From positions 14,148,501 to 14,212,500 of the forward strand of contig NC_091113.1 of the NCBI RefSeq assembly GCF_024713975.1: a DNA stretch of 64,000 nucleotides, read 5' to 3'. Below the pieces are notes generated by a model that had not been told where the DNA came from, did no database searches, and was given only the letters and a program-made list of their open reading frames with translations. The translations under genes were made by a program, and so were the position numbers. Source of the DNA: Paralichthys olivaceus. Lineage: Eukaryota > Chordata > Actinopteri > Pleuronectiformes > Paralichthyidae. Below, one piece after another: positions 9,851-28,334 of this stretch; position 1 is the first letter of the stretch; every line of letters starts with the position of its first letter.

Positions 9851-12487
9851 AAAGTATCCATCATTTACTCATATGCTTCCCTTTATACACAGTATGTGTT
9901 TTGGCTGTGGTAGAAGCAGGTTTCCCACTGGCTGATGACGAACAGGCCGCGTCAGTCTGTGTCTAAAACAAAAACACCAGGGGAATGGATGGAATGCCAT
10001 TTAAGGATTTAACATGCTGAGTACGGGGAGCGACATGTTGGCAGCATCGCTCGGCATCACGCTGTGAGCCTTCCTCTGCGCTCCGGCCTCTATCTGTTGA
10101 GCAAAGACGTCAGTGTGTGAAGTTTCCTGGCAAACAAATGTGTGGTCACAGCCAAGGATGCTTACATAGAAATACACACATAAGGAAGACCTATATAGTG
10201 GCTGGGTTTACAACTGACGAAAGGAAATAGCCTGAATATGTTGATTGCCTGAAATACAATCAATATTAACCACTTTCAATGATTCAAGAGAGGATTTTGG
10301 ACCAGTAGACCATAAGAGGAGACAACTATCAAACTGGAGCAACAAAAACCTTCAGAGGTTTAAAATCCACAGGACATCCCTGTGAAAATCCACCCCCCCT
10401 ATTAGCACCTGCTCTAAAGAATATGCTTCCACATTTTCAAACCAAACGCAATTCATATTTGTAGAGAGGAAATAAGCTATTTTTGTAATTCTCTTTTTCA
10501 TATGCCCGTTTCTTCTAATTTTAGCCCTTCTCACTTCAGAGCTGAGTGATTCAGTATTTCTGGTGGCAGCTCCTCCTCCCTCGCTTGATTAAACACACAT
10601 ACACAGACACACACACAAACACAGGAGAGAGACTTTGTGAGCCAATCTGTGCAGTGAACTGTTGCCGATCTTTCTTCCTTAATCCTTTCTCTTCTCAGAC
10701 CACACACACACATATGCACAAAAAGATATAAATGTGCACTGTGTCGTTTGCGTCATCTTGTGTTTCCACTCGAGTGTGCGAGTGTGTGTGTGTGAGTCTC
10801 CTCTGCCGCTGAGCCCACTGCATCATTTATCATCTTGTATTCAGTGGAAAACCTTGCAGCCTAGAACGTATCTCTTGGAAAATGACCACATGATGGAAAC
10901 AAACCCAGTGCTAATAAAAAAATTCACAATGACCTGTTGAGTCATGCATACACAATACAGCTTGTGATGGGAATACCAACCGTCAAAACACATCAATAAT
11001 CTTAAATGCAGACATTGGACATTCTCAGCTGTCTAAAACCAGCTAAAACCTAGATCAGATCATACTGGAAATATGTGAAAATACATTAATATGAAAGTTT
11101 AAAGATGAAATAAAAAGTCTTGCTGGAGTAATAATTGTTGATTACTTATAATTATTAAATTCTTTAAAACTATTTTCAACTATTTGACTTTAATGTGATC
11201 ACATCTCCAGTTCCTTTTTAATTCTGTATCATTTCCTGTTTTATATTGAATCTTGCCTGGTTCCAGGTCAGTTCACTTCCTGATGCTCCTGTGTTCCCTG
11301 CTCTCCAGTTCACACTCACCTGCTCTGATGTGTTTTACCTGTGTCTTGTTGTCTCTCGTCCTCTTTTACTCAAGTTTCCCTTTAGTTGTGTCAGTTTGTG
11401 TTCAACTTGTGAGTTCCAGCACATTCTTAAATATTGTTCCTACGTGTATGATCTTGGATCCTCTGTTGTTTTTGCCTTTTGATGGTTTTGCTACCTCTGC
11501 TGTCTCTTGGACTGATTTTATCTTCTGAACTTTATGGTTAAAGACTGAGATTTTGAGCCTGGTCCTGTCTCCTAGTTTACATTCTGTGTCCTTTGCCTCT
11601 GACCAGTGTGATATTGATGTGAAATCCCACACAGCATTCGGATGTGATGCTGCTCAATGATGCTGCACCTGTGCACTTCATGTGGCCTGAACAAAATGGA
11701 TGTAAACTTGAAGTTGCTTGCTTGTAAAATAGCAAATGTGACCAAATAGCACAAGTGTACAAGGGCATCATATTAAATGCAGCTGTTGCAGCACCACATT
11801 CATGTTTTGTGTATGAATTTTAATGGACAACACTTTATTCCAATTTTAAAACATTTTAAACTACAACAGACGACAAACATTCGAACAATTAAAGTTTAGT
11901 TTTTTGTTTTTTTAGTTGTATCAATTATATAACTCATTATTTCTTATATTTTCTTGTATGTTAAAGCCACCAATTCCACAGAATGATCCAAGGGGCTCGC
12001 CAAGTTTTTCTTTCCATGTCAGCAGCTTGTGTGCTATTTTTAAAAGTTAATATAATCCTGTAGCATATGAAGGAAAAACATGCAAAGGAACACAGTGGGG
12101 AGCAATCTGTGACAGGAAGTTAACGACTTCATGGGAAATACATTCTTTATCCTGAGCAACCATATTGAGATGGTGGAAAAACACTATCTCATGTTGTTTG
12201 GTGATTATGTGTCAGATTAAGGTTATTGTGTTACCACAGACGACGCCAAATACCCAAACCTAATAAACAATTGGGACGGCATGAAATGAACATGTGTTTA
12301 TTAGTGACGTGTGTGGCCCCTAATGTGAAAATTTTCCAGCTTGGCTCCCTGCGCCTGGAAATGAAGAAGCTCTACCGAGACCTCTGCGGCCGTCAGCAGC
12401 AATATCTGCTCTTGCGTGAAGATGGATGGCAGAGCGATGTGGTGGTCTGGCTGCACCGCTGTGGAAATTTACCCACTTTTCCTTTCC

Positions 12488-12540
<53 letters not shown>

Positions 12541-13186
12541 CACACACACAATAAAGCAGGTATTAACAAACGCATACGCTGAAAGAACACAAAGGAAATT
12601 AATCATAACTAATAATACGCTACACACAACTTATCAAACCCAGCGGACCCCAGGGCAGTTTTTTAATTGACATAATGCATAAAGCCAAATCACAACTGAG
12701 CTGTGTTAAACTTCTCCTGTTATATCGTAATATTAAACTTAATTTCTGGCTCACATACCAATCCATTTTCCCTGTACTCATCATTTTTATCCCTCTATTC
12801 TGCAGAAATCATTAAGCCCTACTTGGAAGCGAATTACATTTACAGGAGCCTTTGGCATAACATGACTAATAGTGATTACATGAATAAGTGTATGGCGGTC
12901 TGCAGAGTTTAATTGACACCCTCTTTCATCCCAGATATTTCATGTAATTTCATTTTTCCCTTGAAAAGAAAATGATGTCCCGTCTTTTATAAGCTTTAAG
13001 AAAATGTATTAATGGTCTCTTAACAGCAGCTCTTCACAGAACCACAGCGAACTCTTTGCCCTCCTAACAAACCTGAACCAAATGAAACAAGGAGAACTAT
13101 TACATTGTTATGTTATCTTTGTTTCAGCTCAGTCCCAGTAAATGAGGCTTCACTTTATGAAACTATATAGTTAGTTCCATCTGCAT
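9851..13186. other. Intergenic region with CA-rich tracts
   Basis: No gene found. CA/GT-rich stretches lie at 10595-10625, 10690-10715 and 10780-10795, and a long (CA)n at 12492-12550. The stretch 12790-12950 is less repetitive and has a 35-codon open frame after a possible splice acceptor, but I recognise no protein. Confidence 0.55.
12492..12550. repeat. (CA)n microsatellite
   Basis: About 59 bases of alternating CA with one TG interruption at 12539-12540. It produces apparent Thr-His and Val-Cys 'proteins' in several frames that are not genes. Confidence 0.95.
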
Positions 13187-13531
13187 TAAAGGTTCAGTGT
13201 GTGAAATCTAATGGCATCTAGTGGTGAATTAACATGTTGCAGCTGAACACCCCTCACTTCACCCTCCCCTTCCAAACATGAGAGAGAACCTATGGATCCT
13301 TCAATAATCATTTAAACTCAAAAAGTGTTTAGTTGGTCCAGTTTGGGCTACTGTAAAAAACATGGCGGCCTCTGTAGAGAGGACCCTCGCCTGATAAGTA
13401 TTTAAATGTAAAGAAAACAACAATTTGTGCAATTCAGATGAAACACACTAGTGAAAACAGCCCAAGGATTCTTTTATATTGAATTTCTACCAACAGATTC
13501 CTTTCACCTAAATCTTACACATTCAACTTTT
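13187..13531 (+). mobile_element. MITE-like element with inverted termini
   Basis: The left end reads AAAGGTTCAGTGTGTGAAAT and the right end, reverse-complemented, reads AAAAGTTGAATGTGTAAGAT, giving imperfect inverted repeats of about 24 bases around a 345-bp non-coding body. The body carries 'GCAGCTGAACACCCCTCACT' and 'AAAACATGGCGGCCTCTGTA', high-copy in teleosts. A second, minus-strand copy lies at about 28335-28655. No clear target duplication. Confidence 0.7.
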
Positions 13532-14330
13532 GAGATGAGGAATTGCTTTTCCTTGCCTGACCCACTTCTCTTCAATCCGCCTCATCTAAATCCTTTTTAT
13601 GGTTTCCAACATTACTCAGGATTCCTCGACAAAACCAAATTAAGATGTGTTAATCAAATATGGCGGGGTTTTTTTCCATTGAGGAAGTGACTCATTCACC
13701 CTAATGCAGCGTAACAGGCCCTGGTCATACCTCTTATCAACATGGGTCTAATTTGCTGGAAATCAAAGGAGACATATGCTTGTATCCAGGTTCATTCATT
13801 TATATTCGTTAAATATTCAGTCATTTGGATTTGTACTTGAAAAAAAACACTTTCCTCATACTGTCTGTTACTGCAGCTCCTGTTTTCAGCCTGTGTCTGA
13901 AACATTTGATTTGAACTCCTTTCTCTTCTGGAGTCTCAGGGGTAAACGGTGCGGATTGAAGTCAGTTGTGGCTTCAGCTCGTTCACTGCCTTTTGAATCC
14001 AGGCAGAGTCGATCAGCCAACTAGTCTCAGCTGTGCCAATCCCCTCTCCCTGCAGGTGCTCACTGAGCCACCTCCACAATCCATGTTTGCCTTCTACCCT
14101 GGTAGCCAAGGCTAATGTCAGTTGTTTTCTCCTGAAAAGGGAGTCATTTGATAAGATCCAGACAAATCAGTGTAAGCAAAGTCGTGACCAAAACGACCAA
14201 ATCAGCAAACCCTCGCGAGTGTCTACGTCACTGTTTCAAAACAACTCTGCTTCTGCCCATCCAGATTAAAATGCTGGGCTGGTAAAGTTAAGGCATTTTC
14301 AAATGAAAAGGTTAGAGTGTTGTGCATGAA
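13532..14330. other. Intergenic, no gene seen
   Basis: No repeats or exons were recognised with confidence. Short open frames have no domain and no splice context. Confidence 0.5.
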
Positions 14331-15020
14331 CAGGGTTCAGTGAACGCGTTCATATTTTTGGTGAACGCTGAGCTGAACAAATCTGTTTACAAATGATGAA
14401 CGTGAACTCTCACTGGAGTGAACGCTGCTCACGTTTTTTTAATCGCCATCGTATAGGCCAGCACATGAAATACCAGGGGTGAGTGAAAACACACACACAT
14501 GCCCAAGGGCCCAGCCCCACTCACTCACAGCGACACAGTGAGATAAGAGGAGCTTGTTCACGTGAAGCAGCCTGTAAGTTACTTTGTTGAAGAACAGTGG
14601 GAACAAACACTGAAAATATAGTTTCCACTGAAGTCCACAGCTGCACCACGATCAGAGCAGAAGCTGCATGTGGTTTGTACCGAGCTGAATTATCTCTGTC
14701 CTCCTCCACTCTGACCTGCTCTCACTTCAACTAATAAACTCTCCTCACAGGTTATCAGGACCTGATCAGTACATGATGTTTGCTCAGTGTTTGTTTGATT
14801 TGCTCCGGAGTTTATGAGGCTGCAACATAATGAAAAATGAGTCGTTAACATTTCGTGCGCTCAGTACAACACGAGACGTGACGCACACAGTCAGGACTCA
14901 GTGTTAAAGCCACCGGAGCGATTCTGATTCATGATCCGACACCATCGATTCGTATTTTAATACCTGACCGTAATTTTCTCATCCAAATCATAACCATCTC
15001 AAGATAGAGTAGTAGTTTGA
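14331..15020 (+). mobile_element. Possible hAT-like DNA transposon fragment
   Basis: Starts with CAGGGTTCAG and carries four copies of TGAACG within about 85 bases, including the palindrome TGAACGCGTTCA at 14341-14352. Such short subterminal repeats are a feature of hAT elements. No transposase frame and no matching right terminus were found, so this is a weak call and the right boundary is arbitrary. Confidence 0.3.
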
Positions 15021-16429
15021 AATTTTAACTTGAACTGATTCAACACTGGTGCAGCCTCAAGCGTGTGCAGAGAAAACCGATAAGACCAATTTGGACCATG
15101 TGAATCAAAGCAGAACAAACAAATGTTCAGTGTCACCGTACTGCAGGTGTACACTTTTCACTCGCAGTGTTTGACTTCCACCCACAGCAGCAGCTCAGCG
15201 AAACACAGTGTTCCTGTTCCTGCAGCCACACAGAGGCAATGAATAGACTGATGCACACACGCAGCGACAGGAACATAACAATAAGCCACACCAACAGAGA
15301 GCATGCTGCACGTCAGTGACTCACTCAGTCTAGGGCTATAGCAAAAACGTGGTATCTATCTGCTGACTCATATATTACATATTAGTAACATCTGTGTTTT
15401 TTGCACTTATTAACACATGAGGATCATATGCACGTGCACACAAACACACACAGAGAACACATTGGGCAGCTCAAGCACATGCAACTTTCCTTACATATCT
15501 AAAAAACTGGAAAATCACTGGAAAACACCACCAGCTACATAGTAAATATAGAAATGTGTTAGCTGGTCTGTCTGGGTTCTGGTTTAAGATCTTCCCTGAC
15601 ATTGGATTATTGATGATTATTGATATTTGCTGTGAGAATGGTCCTTCATTAGCTGGTTGTAATAACAAGGGAACAAAAGCAGGGAGTGAGTGAAGCTTCC
15701 ACATGCAGATGGTCCTGATGTTGACCTGCAGCAGATCCTGCGCAGACAGAAGAGCGATTCAAACACACAGAGAGGACAACAGACTGCTGGACCGCACTCT
15801 CTGCACTTCCAGTTTTTTTCCGTCATCACATACGACACATCCACGAATGTTCTGTGGATTGTCCCAGTCCAATTATAAACCTTCCCCATCAGCAGCAATA
15901 TCACCCCCCACCCCCCTCTATCTTAGGGAACATCTAGTACATTACATCTCCACAGCACAAACAGAAACTGTACTGCACAGGGTTTATGTCCTTATTGCGT
16001 TCAATACCAGTAAACTCCCATAAGCCCTTTCTATTTATCTTAAAGAGAAATTCACTCCAAGTTCCATTTTTACTGCTCCGGTGGGATTTCCTCAGGACTC
16101 TGACGCACTTGCGCTGTAACCCCAGCACAATGCAGAGCAGAAAACACAAGGACGTCCTCTGCAGGAATTGTGTTAGGTCAGAAATGGCCCACATGCTGTG
16201 TGGATGGATGGCACTTGGATCTGCTGATCTGGGCAACAAGTAAGCAAAAGATGGCCTGGATGTGTTTTGTGTGTGTCTGTGTTTTCCAGGTAACACGTTA
16301 CTGAGAGCCCTGCCAAAAGAGGCACAAATTTGTTTTGGGATATTTGATCCTCATCCTTCTATTTTACAAATGGGCAACTTTAGGCTCACATCCATTTTGT
16401 TTGGGCCACAGGTGCCAGATCATTGCCTA
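15021..16429. other. Intergenic, no gene seen
   Basis: Overlapping open frames of 95-120 codons occur on both strands at 15617-16296, but none shows a domain, conserved motif or splice structure. Confidence 0.5.
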
Positions 16430-16820
16430 AAGTGGCCCACATCCGTAATGCTATCCATACAGATTTTTATTTGGATCTGCACTGAATTGCACACACTCAT
16501 AAATATCAGTCCCCTCAAGATGCCAGATTTTTTAATCAAGGGTTAATTATTATTTTCAGAGAAATCAAATAAATAGTCAAAAAACAGCCTATCTCAAACC
16601 AAAATTAGTGAAAAAACTAATCCTGGATCCGCCCCCGATCCAGATTCATACCAACATTTGAGGTTCTTTCCTGAACCACACCACATCCTTCATCCAACAG
16701 GTTTTCATGGAAATCAAGTCGTTTTTGCCTCATATACCTCAAGCTGCTTTCAGACCTCCAAAGTAACTGTCCACATAATCACCTGTCCCTCTCCAGAGAG
16801 GCTGTATGTGAGAGAGTGGA
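16430..16820 (+). repeat. Mosaic of interspersed repeat fragments
   Basis: Contains 'GGATCTGCACTGAATTGCAC', 'CATAAATATCAGTCCCCTCA', 'CCTGGATCCGCCCCCGATCC', 'TTCTTTCCTGAACCACACCA', and then 'AAGCTGCTTTCAGACCTCCA', the start of the MITE family at 20681. Related pieces occur at 8450-8510, 53860-53920 and 62680-62720. Confidence 0.5.
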
Positions 16821-16823
16821 AGA

Positions 16824-16840
16824 GGGGGGGGGGGGGGGGG
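16824..16840 (+). repeat. Poly(G) run of 17
   Basis: Seventeen consecutive G after AGA. Runs of this length are prone to sequencing error and length variation. Confidence 0.9.
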
Positions 16841-17504
16841 ATTTCTCCCTTCCTTGTTTGTGTGATGCAGAAATATGAAGCGCCACCTTGTCAGCACGCC
16901 ACGCTGTTTTGCCTCCAGGTAAAATGACACCTACAGAAGAAATATGGCCGACAGCAGAGTCGGAGAGCGAGACGCCAAACTTTAAATCATTATCCTGCAA
17001 TGAGGGTGGAAATGTGTCACTGTGTGATGAGGGACAACTTTCTAACTGGCACACAAACACAAGACGACATGTGACACACACACACAGAAACATACTTTTT
17101 CTTTTATCCCTTATGTGTGCGTGTTTCACTTTCTATGTATTTAGAAACTGCAAATAAAAAAAGAGATAGTTTTATCACACTGTCCACCAGAAAATCTCAG
17201 ATTATTTTTTCCTGCTTCCTCTCATGAAACGTGAGGCACAGTAGCCTATATGTCTGATGACGACAGATAAAGCCCACACTCGTTTTGAGATCCAACAGGT
17301 TTGCCCACCATTAACATTTCATCCACACTGTGCAGAAAAGAATACTGTCACAACATGCTTCACTTGACTTGGACTGGGATGAATACCCACTCAAGATATT
17401 CTTCAATAACTTTTTTTCTGAAGGCCATAGAGACCATAACCCTCTCCACTAATGTGGGTATGCCCGATCCATTGGTACCATCCCCGAGCTTCTACGACCT
17501 TTGG
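16841..17504. other. Intergenic, no gene seen
   Basis: No recognised feature. A 116-codon minus-strand frame overlaps the poly(G) run and is not gene-like. Confidence 0.5.
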
Positions 17505-17769
17505 AAGGGTTAGGGTAAGGGTTGTGATTAGTGTTTGGTTTTTGGGTTGTGGTTAGGGTTAGGGATGAAAACCTATTGGAGATCAAGATATTCTTCATAG
17601 AGGCTTGGGCATTTCAGGATTAATAAAGGGTAGCTTGCCACGCAACCACACCGAATTTCAGCACGTTTCGCATAAGCAGCGCGGAGTTATTCACCCTATG
17701 GTGAATATGGCTTAGGGTTGCAATGAGGGTTAGAGTTAGGGTTAGGGTTGTGATTAGGGTTTATTAGGG
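17505..17769 (+). repeat. Degenerate TTAGGG-type blocks
   Basis: Two clusters (about 17505-17570 and 17711-17769) contain interrupted GGTTAGGG units such as GGTTAGGGTTAGGG, mixed with GGGTTGTGATTAG. They resemble short interstitial telomere-like repeats. A weaker block is at 29590-29670. Confidence 0.7.
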
Positions 17770-20680
17770 AAGACTGTCAGCTGAAATTCGAGAATTGAGT
17801 TAACGCACAATTCTGCCACAATGCAATAATCAGAGAACATGGAAGAGGTGAAATTTCTTTTTTTATTGAAATAACATGTTCTTTTCTTGTTGGAATTTTC
17901 ACAGTAGCAGTGGTGGACCTGGGATCTTTCTAAATCAGGGGCCATTAAGGGGGGGCCACTCAGATTTCAGCTGATAAATATCCACCCCTATCCAACAATG
18001 TTAGTAATGACAACATTTACAGCAATACTCTACTATTGACACTTTAAATAAGATTTTTCTTTTGATGTTTGCATTAGTTGTTAATGCACCATATATTACA
18101 TTATTTTGTATGATTTTGATAATAAAAAAGACAGTTTTTAATAACCCCTGCAATATGTTTTATAAATGCAGCTAAATTTATTGAATATTGCGTTCAGGGT
18201 TTTTAAATTATGTACTTATCTGTGTTCAGTATGTGTGACTAACAATTTTCCATCCGCAAACAGGCCTTGAGAGACTCGGTCAGCCAACGATATTTGCATC
18301 AGGCTGACCCACATAGCTCTGTGCAGACATGACCTTAATATTCTGCCTCGCTTCATATAGAGCACACCACTTCCATCAGTTCAACTGAGCGGCACAAAAG
18401 AGTGAAGGTGCACGCTGAGATTTGAGTCTTGAGGTGTGTTTGAAAAGGCTGAAGAAGCAGAGCGATGACCTGAAAGAGCCCGAGAATCAATGCTGTGTGA
18501 GGAAGACATAAGATTGTGTTTATACCCCCCCCCTCCAGTGAACATATCCTTCCCGTTGACAAACCACTGTGGACAATGATTGCAGTGTTGTTTATTTAAT
18601 ATCCACTGTCAGAGAGTTACGCAGAGGTTCACTTCTACATGGAGCCTTTAGGGACCTATAGAGACACAGCCAGCTGCAGTAGTCTGGGCAGCTTCACGGG
18701 TACTGGTAAAATGCAGAGAACATGGGCTGCCTGTGAGGAAAGAGGATGTGCGACTGGGGTTGAAGGAGCTGGATCACCTAGGATCTAGATCACCATCTTA
18801 AACAAGGGAGTTACTTCTCAAAAGGACCAAAATATATCTGGCACCTGGACTTAATGACACTCCTCGGGGATCCAGCTCTTTCAACGCTGAGCGCACATCC
18901 TCTTTCCTCATGCGCAGCTGGTTGCGAATGAATTCATGACTTGTCCACTCTCATGTATTCTCCTGAGATGTCTTCCTCTTATGTAAAACCCTTACCTACT
19001 GATTTAATATCTTTATATTTGAGGCCAAAGTAAAGATCTTGTTGTGGTTTCCATGTTACCAAACTGGAGTACATTGAAGTGCTGAATGAAAAACATTATG
19101 AGATGTGGTAAAAGTAGATATTTTTTATTTTACAACCATCAATTTCTTTTTCTCCATGTCCCGTCATACTTTTACATGATAGATAACAGGTTATATCACT
19201 TTTCTTCATCGTTACTTTGAGAACTCTTTAATGAATCAATCATCTCCGGTGCTGCTCAAATATTTACCAGCACCACAAACATGAGACGTGACAAAAGTGG
19301 ATGAGTTACAACTGACACTAGAACAGTGTTTGCGCCACTGAAAGCTGACTAGCTTTTTTTTTGCTTTTGAGTAGCTTCAGTGACAACAAATCCATCGAGG
19401 GGGCGATCACATGACACTGACAGGACTTCCGATGAAGCTGCTTCACAGTGGTCTCCAGCACAAGTTGACCTAGTTGACAGCGGATGTAAGCACAGTAAGG
19501 AAGCAGTTTCATAGGAGAAAGGAAGTGAGGGGAGAGAGAATGGCAGCAAAGTGCTGGGTTCACAAACAAATGCACAGCCGCTGCCAGGAGCCCCTCCCTG
19601 CTCTTTTTTGCGTAAACTTGACCATTTTCTTTTTCATTTGAATTAACTTCCTATTTCAGAGATATTGAAGATATTTTTTTCATAAATGAAGTAAAAAAAG
19701 AAGAAAAAATAAGCTTCATTTTAAAGAATCAACATCGGGCGGATGTTTAATGTCTTGCCTCTAACTGTTTGTCTCCTCTGTAACCATGATGAACTATATT
19801 ATGAGCTATTCTTTAACATTACTCCTACACTTCTCCGCAAGAAAGAGGAAGTTGCTTAATTAACTTTCATTTATTCCCATGTAGGCTTTTGATAGTATTT
19901 CTTTTGTAATTCTCAAAAGTGTGAAAGAGTTTGATTACAAATGACACAGTATTTGGAGCTAACTACAGGAATCGTTAACAAAAACAACGATTCAAGTGTA
20001 TGAGTAGGTCGATTGATCAAACCGATAGATCTACCTCTCCAAAACTCCTGAAATGGTTTTTAAGCTTTCCAAACTTTTGTCAAGCCGTTTGTGACTCTTA
20101 GCAATGTGAATTAAAATGATGACATGCCTTGGTCCAGTTATTCTTTGCTTTGAATGTGGTTGAAGTGAGGTGAATACATATGTTCAAGATCCATCACTTT
20201 GTTATTAAAAAGCACAATTGAGGCAAAATCATGACTGGTCACCCAGAGATACATTTCTCAGCTGAAACAGAGTGGTTTAAAAAATAATGTGGATACCTTG
20301 AATGATTTGTTTTGGTCGATACTGATTTGAAATTAACAAAAGACATGAAAAATAAACACAAACATATCTGATCATGTTTTGGAGATACTCTGGTTCTGTT
20401 TTCTTGTTTACCCTTTAACTTCAGTGTGTATTTACAACCCTAACACATGTAAAAGCGGAACATATCTGATAATATATCGTCTATATAAATGTTTTAATCT
20501 CAAAATTACAATTATATTCATTATTTTTCGTACATCTTTTAATTTTTTAAAATGTCTTAATATTTCATAAATTCAACACAGATTTGTTTGACACAAGTGA
20601 TGGTTTTGGCCACATGCATATGTATTTGTTCAATTCTGAGGGGTTTGACCAGCACTTTGTTTGTCTTATCAATCTATTAA
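17770..20680. other. Intergenic region downstream of nt5m
   Basis: No exon was recognised. Scattered AT-rich sequence and short frames only. A minus-strand AATAAA at about 19868 is too far from the nt5m stop to assign. Confidence 0.55.
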
Positions 20681-21045
20681 AGCTGCTTTCAGACATGCAC
20701 TGAACTCTTGATAATGTCCAGAGGGGCTGTGTGTGAGAACGCAAAGGTCTGAGTCAGTTGCTCGGGAAATTCTCTAGAGTTCCCCCTAGTAAAAACTCTG
20801 GATAATGTGCGAGTGAGAAAAAAAACAGGAGATTCTCTTGAAGATTAAATGCAAGCGAGTGGGCGGGTTGATGTTGTTTCTAACACGTGACCCCCCCCAA
20901 AAAAAATACTAATATCTCAGGATGAAAAGGAGAATTTATATGTCATGTCCCGTTTCCTGCATGAATCTCCTGCTGCGTTCTTGTGGAGAAAGTCTGGACC
21001 CCATTATGTGGACATTCTGCAGAGTTCACATCTGAAAACAGCGTA
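20681..21045 (+). mobile_element. MITE with inverted termini and ATTAA flanks
   Basis: The left end AGCTGCTTTCAGACATG then GAACTCT matches the reverse complement of the right end (ACGCTGTTTTCAGATG then TGAACTCTGC). ATTAA is present on both sides (20676-20680 and 21046-21050), as expected for a target duplication; it contains TTAA, the piggyBac target. The 365-bp body has no transposase. Related pieces are at 16738-16820 and 50370-50520. Confidence 0.65.
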
Positions 21046-21189
21046 ATTAAGATCCATGGATCTTTGTGGAAAAAGCACCAGAATACAGTAGCCAGATTAA
21101 CTCTTGAGGTATCTCTGCGTGTGTATTCACATTGCTGACAGTGGTATGGTACACACCTAAAAACAGCAACTAATAAGCTTATAAAACAG

Positions 21190-21280
21190 TAACAATGTAA
21201 GTCCAGGTCACTTTCCCTACAACTCATGGAGGCTATTGTTTTGTAAATATTAGCATGTAGTGGAGTGGTCTGTTGTTGTG
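21190..21280 (+). repeat. Direct repeat, copy A (copy B at 22797-22915)
   Basis: 'AACAATGTAAGTCCAGGTCA', 'CTACAACTCATGGA', 'GTAAATATTAGCATG' and 'AGTGGAGTG' follow in the same order in copy B, 1.6 kb away on the other side of nt5m exon 5. Copy A lacks about 35 bases present in copy B. Confidence 0.8.
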
Positions 21281-21791
21281 AGTCAATCGTGGTTGAATGA
21301 CTCATTAATGCAACACAGTGTTGAGAAATCCTGATAAGCCTTTTTGTGATCGACAGATAAAAACACTCTGGTGGCTCAAAAGAAAAAAACTAAAAACATG
21401 TTTGACTTGAGGCAGAAATGTCAACAGATAGATCCTTAAAAAAACATAATAACAGCAAACAGGTCGCAGCCGACAAGAAGTCCAATCTGCTCTGTCAGAC
21501 TTCCCATGTATCCACATTGTCTAAATGTTCGTTTGTTTTGTTGTGACATGTTGTTTCAGAAAGAAGTGGAAATGTGGTTGTCAACATGACTTCACTCTCA
21601 GTCTCATAGTGCCCCCCTGTGGTCCTTCAAGTGAATGTCAACTCCCAGCAGAGACCTTGAGTCAACCATATAAATCAGTTTCCTTCCAGTGACACCCACT
21701 GGTGATGATATCATGGCGGTGGTGGTGACCCCCCACCCCAAGAAACTAACTTGGAAGCCAGGCCGCCATGGCTCTTCAGTGCAAGCATCCC

Positions 21792-27730
<5,939 letters not shown>

Positions 27731-27740
27731 CGTTCACCAT

Positions 27741-28230
27741 AAGCGAGCTCCGGGGACACGGTCCGGACGGCGACAGGAACCCGTGGATACAGTCCGCATA
27801 AGAGTCGAGAAGTTAAAACCCTGCAAATCCTTTCTGACTGTTCTCTGAATTAAATCTTATTCGTCTTCTCGTGCAGTTGTGTTCAGGTGCTATCTTAACT
27901 TTATTTTGATCACATTCGCCCTAACAGAGGGTTAGCTAACGTAAGAAGCTGCCGGGGCTAGCAGCACCGCAGCGGACGGGGTCAGACTTGGCCGCGGTGA
28001 GCGCACAGTTGGTCAGGGATAGTGATCTGACCCGGCGGCCTCCTCTCCACCACACGGTATCTGTGATAGGGACTATCGTGACCGGAAGGAGAGGAGCTGG
28101 ACACCGCAGCACGGGGAGACCGGAGGAGCCCCGCTGCAGAGGACACACTGTACTCAGGTCTGCACTGCAGAGATATGTCCCTGCGGCGAGACGTCTCACT
28201 CCTCTGCGCTGCTGTCGCGTTCTTCTTCTT
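27741..28230. promoter_or_regulatory. GC-rich 5' flank / CpG-rich promoter region of nt5m
   Basis: GC- and CpG-rich sequence covers nt5m exon 1 and about 500 bases upstream, unlike the AT-rich surroundings. This is the usual setting of a housekeeping promoter. Open frames of 106 and 115 codons here on both strands look like by-products of GC richness. No TATA box was recognised. Confidence 0.55.
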
Positions 28231-28310
28231 TTTGATGGTGTAGGGCAGTTAGCCAATAACGTTAAGCTGCTCTACCGCCACCAACTGGTAGGGAGTGTGG
28301 ATCGGGAACC
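28231..28310 (+). repeat. Interspersed repeat fragment (partner of 4260-4400)
   Basis: 'GGCAGTTAGCCAATAACGTT' followed by 'CTACCGCCACCAACTG' aligns with the copy near 4270-4330. Confidence 0.55.
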
Positions 28311-28334
28311 TGGTGTGAAAATGAATACGAAATA

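Noticed and set aside
12320..12590. Val-Cys and Thr-His repeat 'proteins'
   Set aside because: Translations of the (CA)n microsatellite in several frames; the same explanation covers similar frames at 56227-56432 and 58716-59139.
12703..12912. Possible exon after a splice-like CTGCAG near 12800, reading EIIKPYLEANYIYRSLW
   Set aside because: No protein family recognised, no partner exons found nearby, and the frame ends in an ordinary stop. A conserved non-coding element is possible but cannot be tested here.
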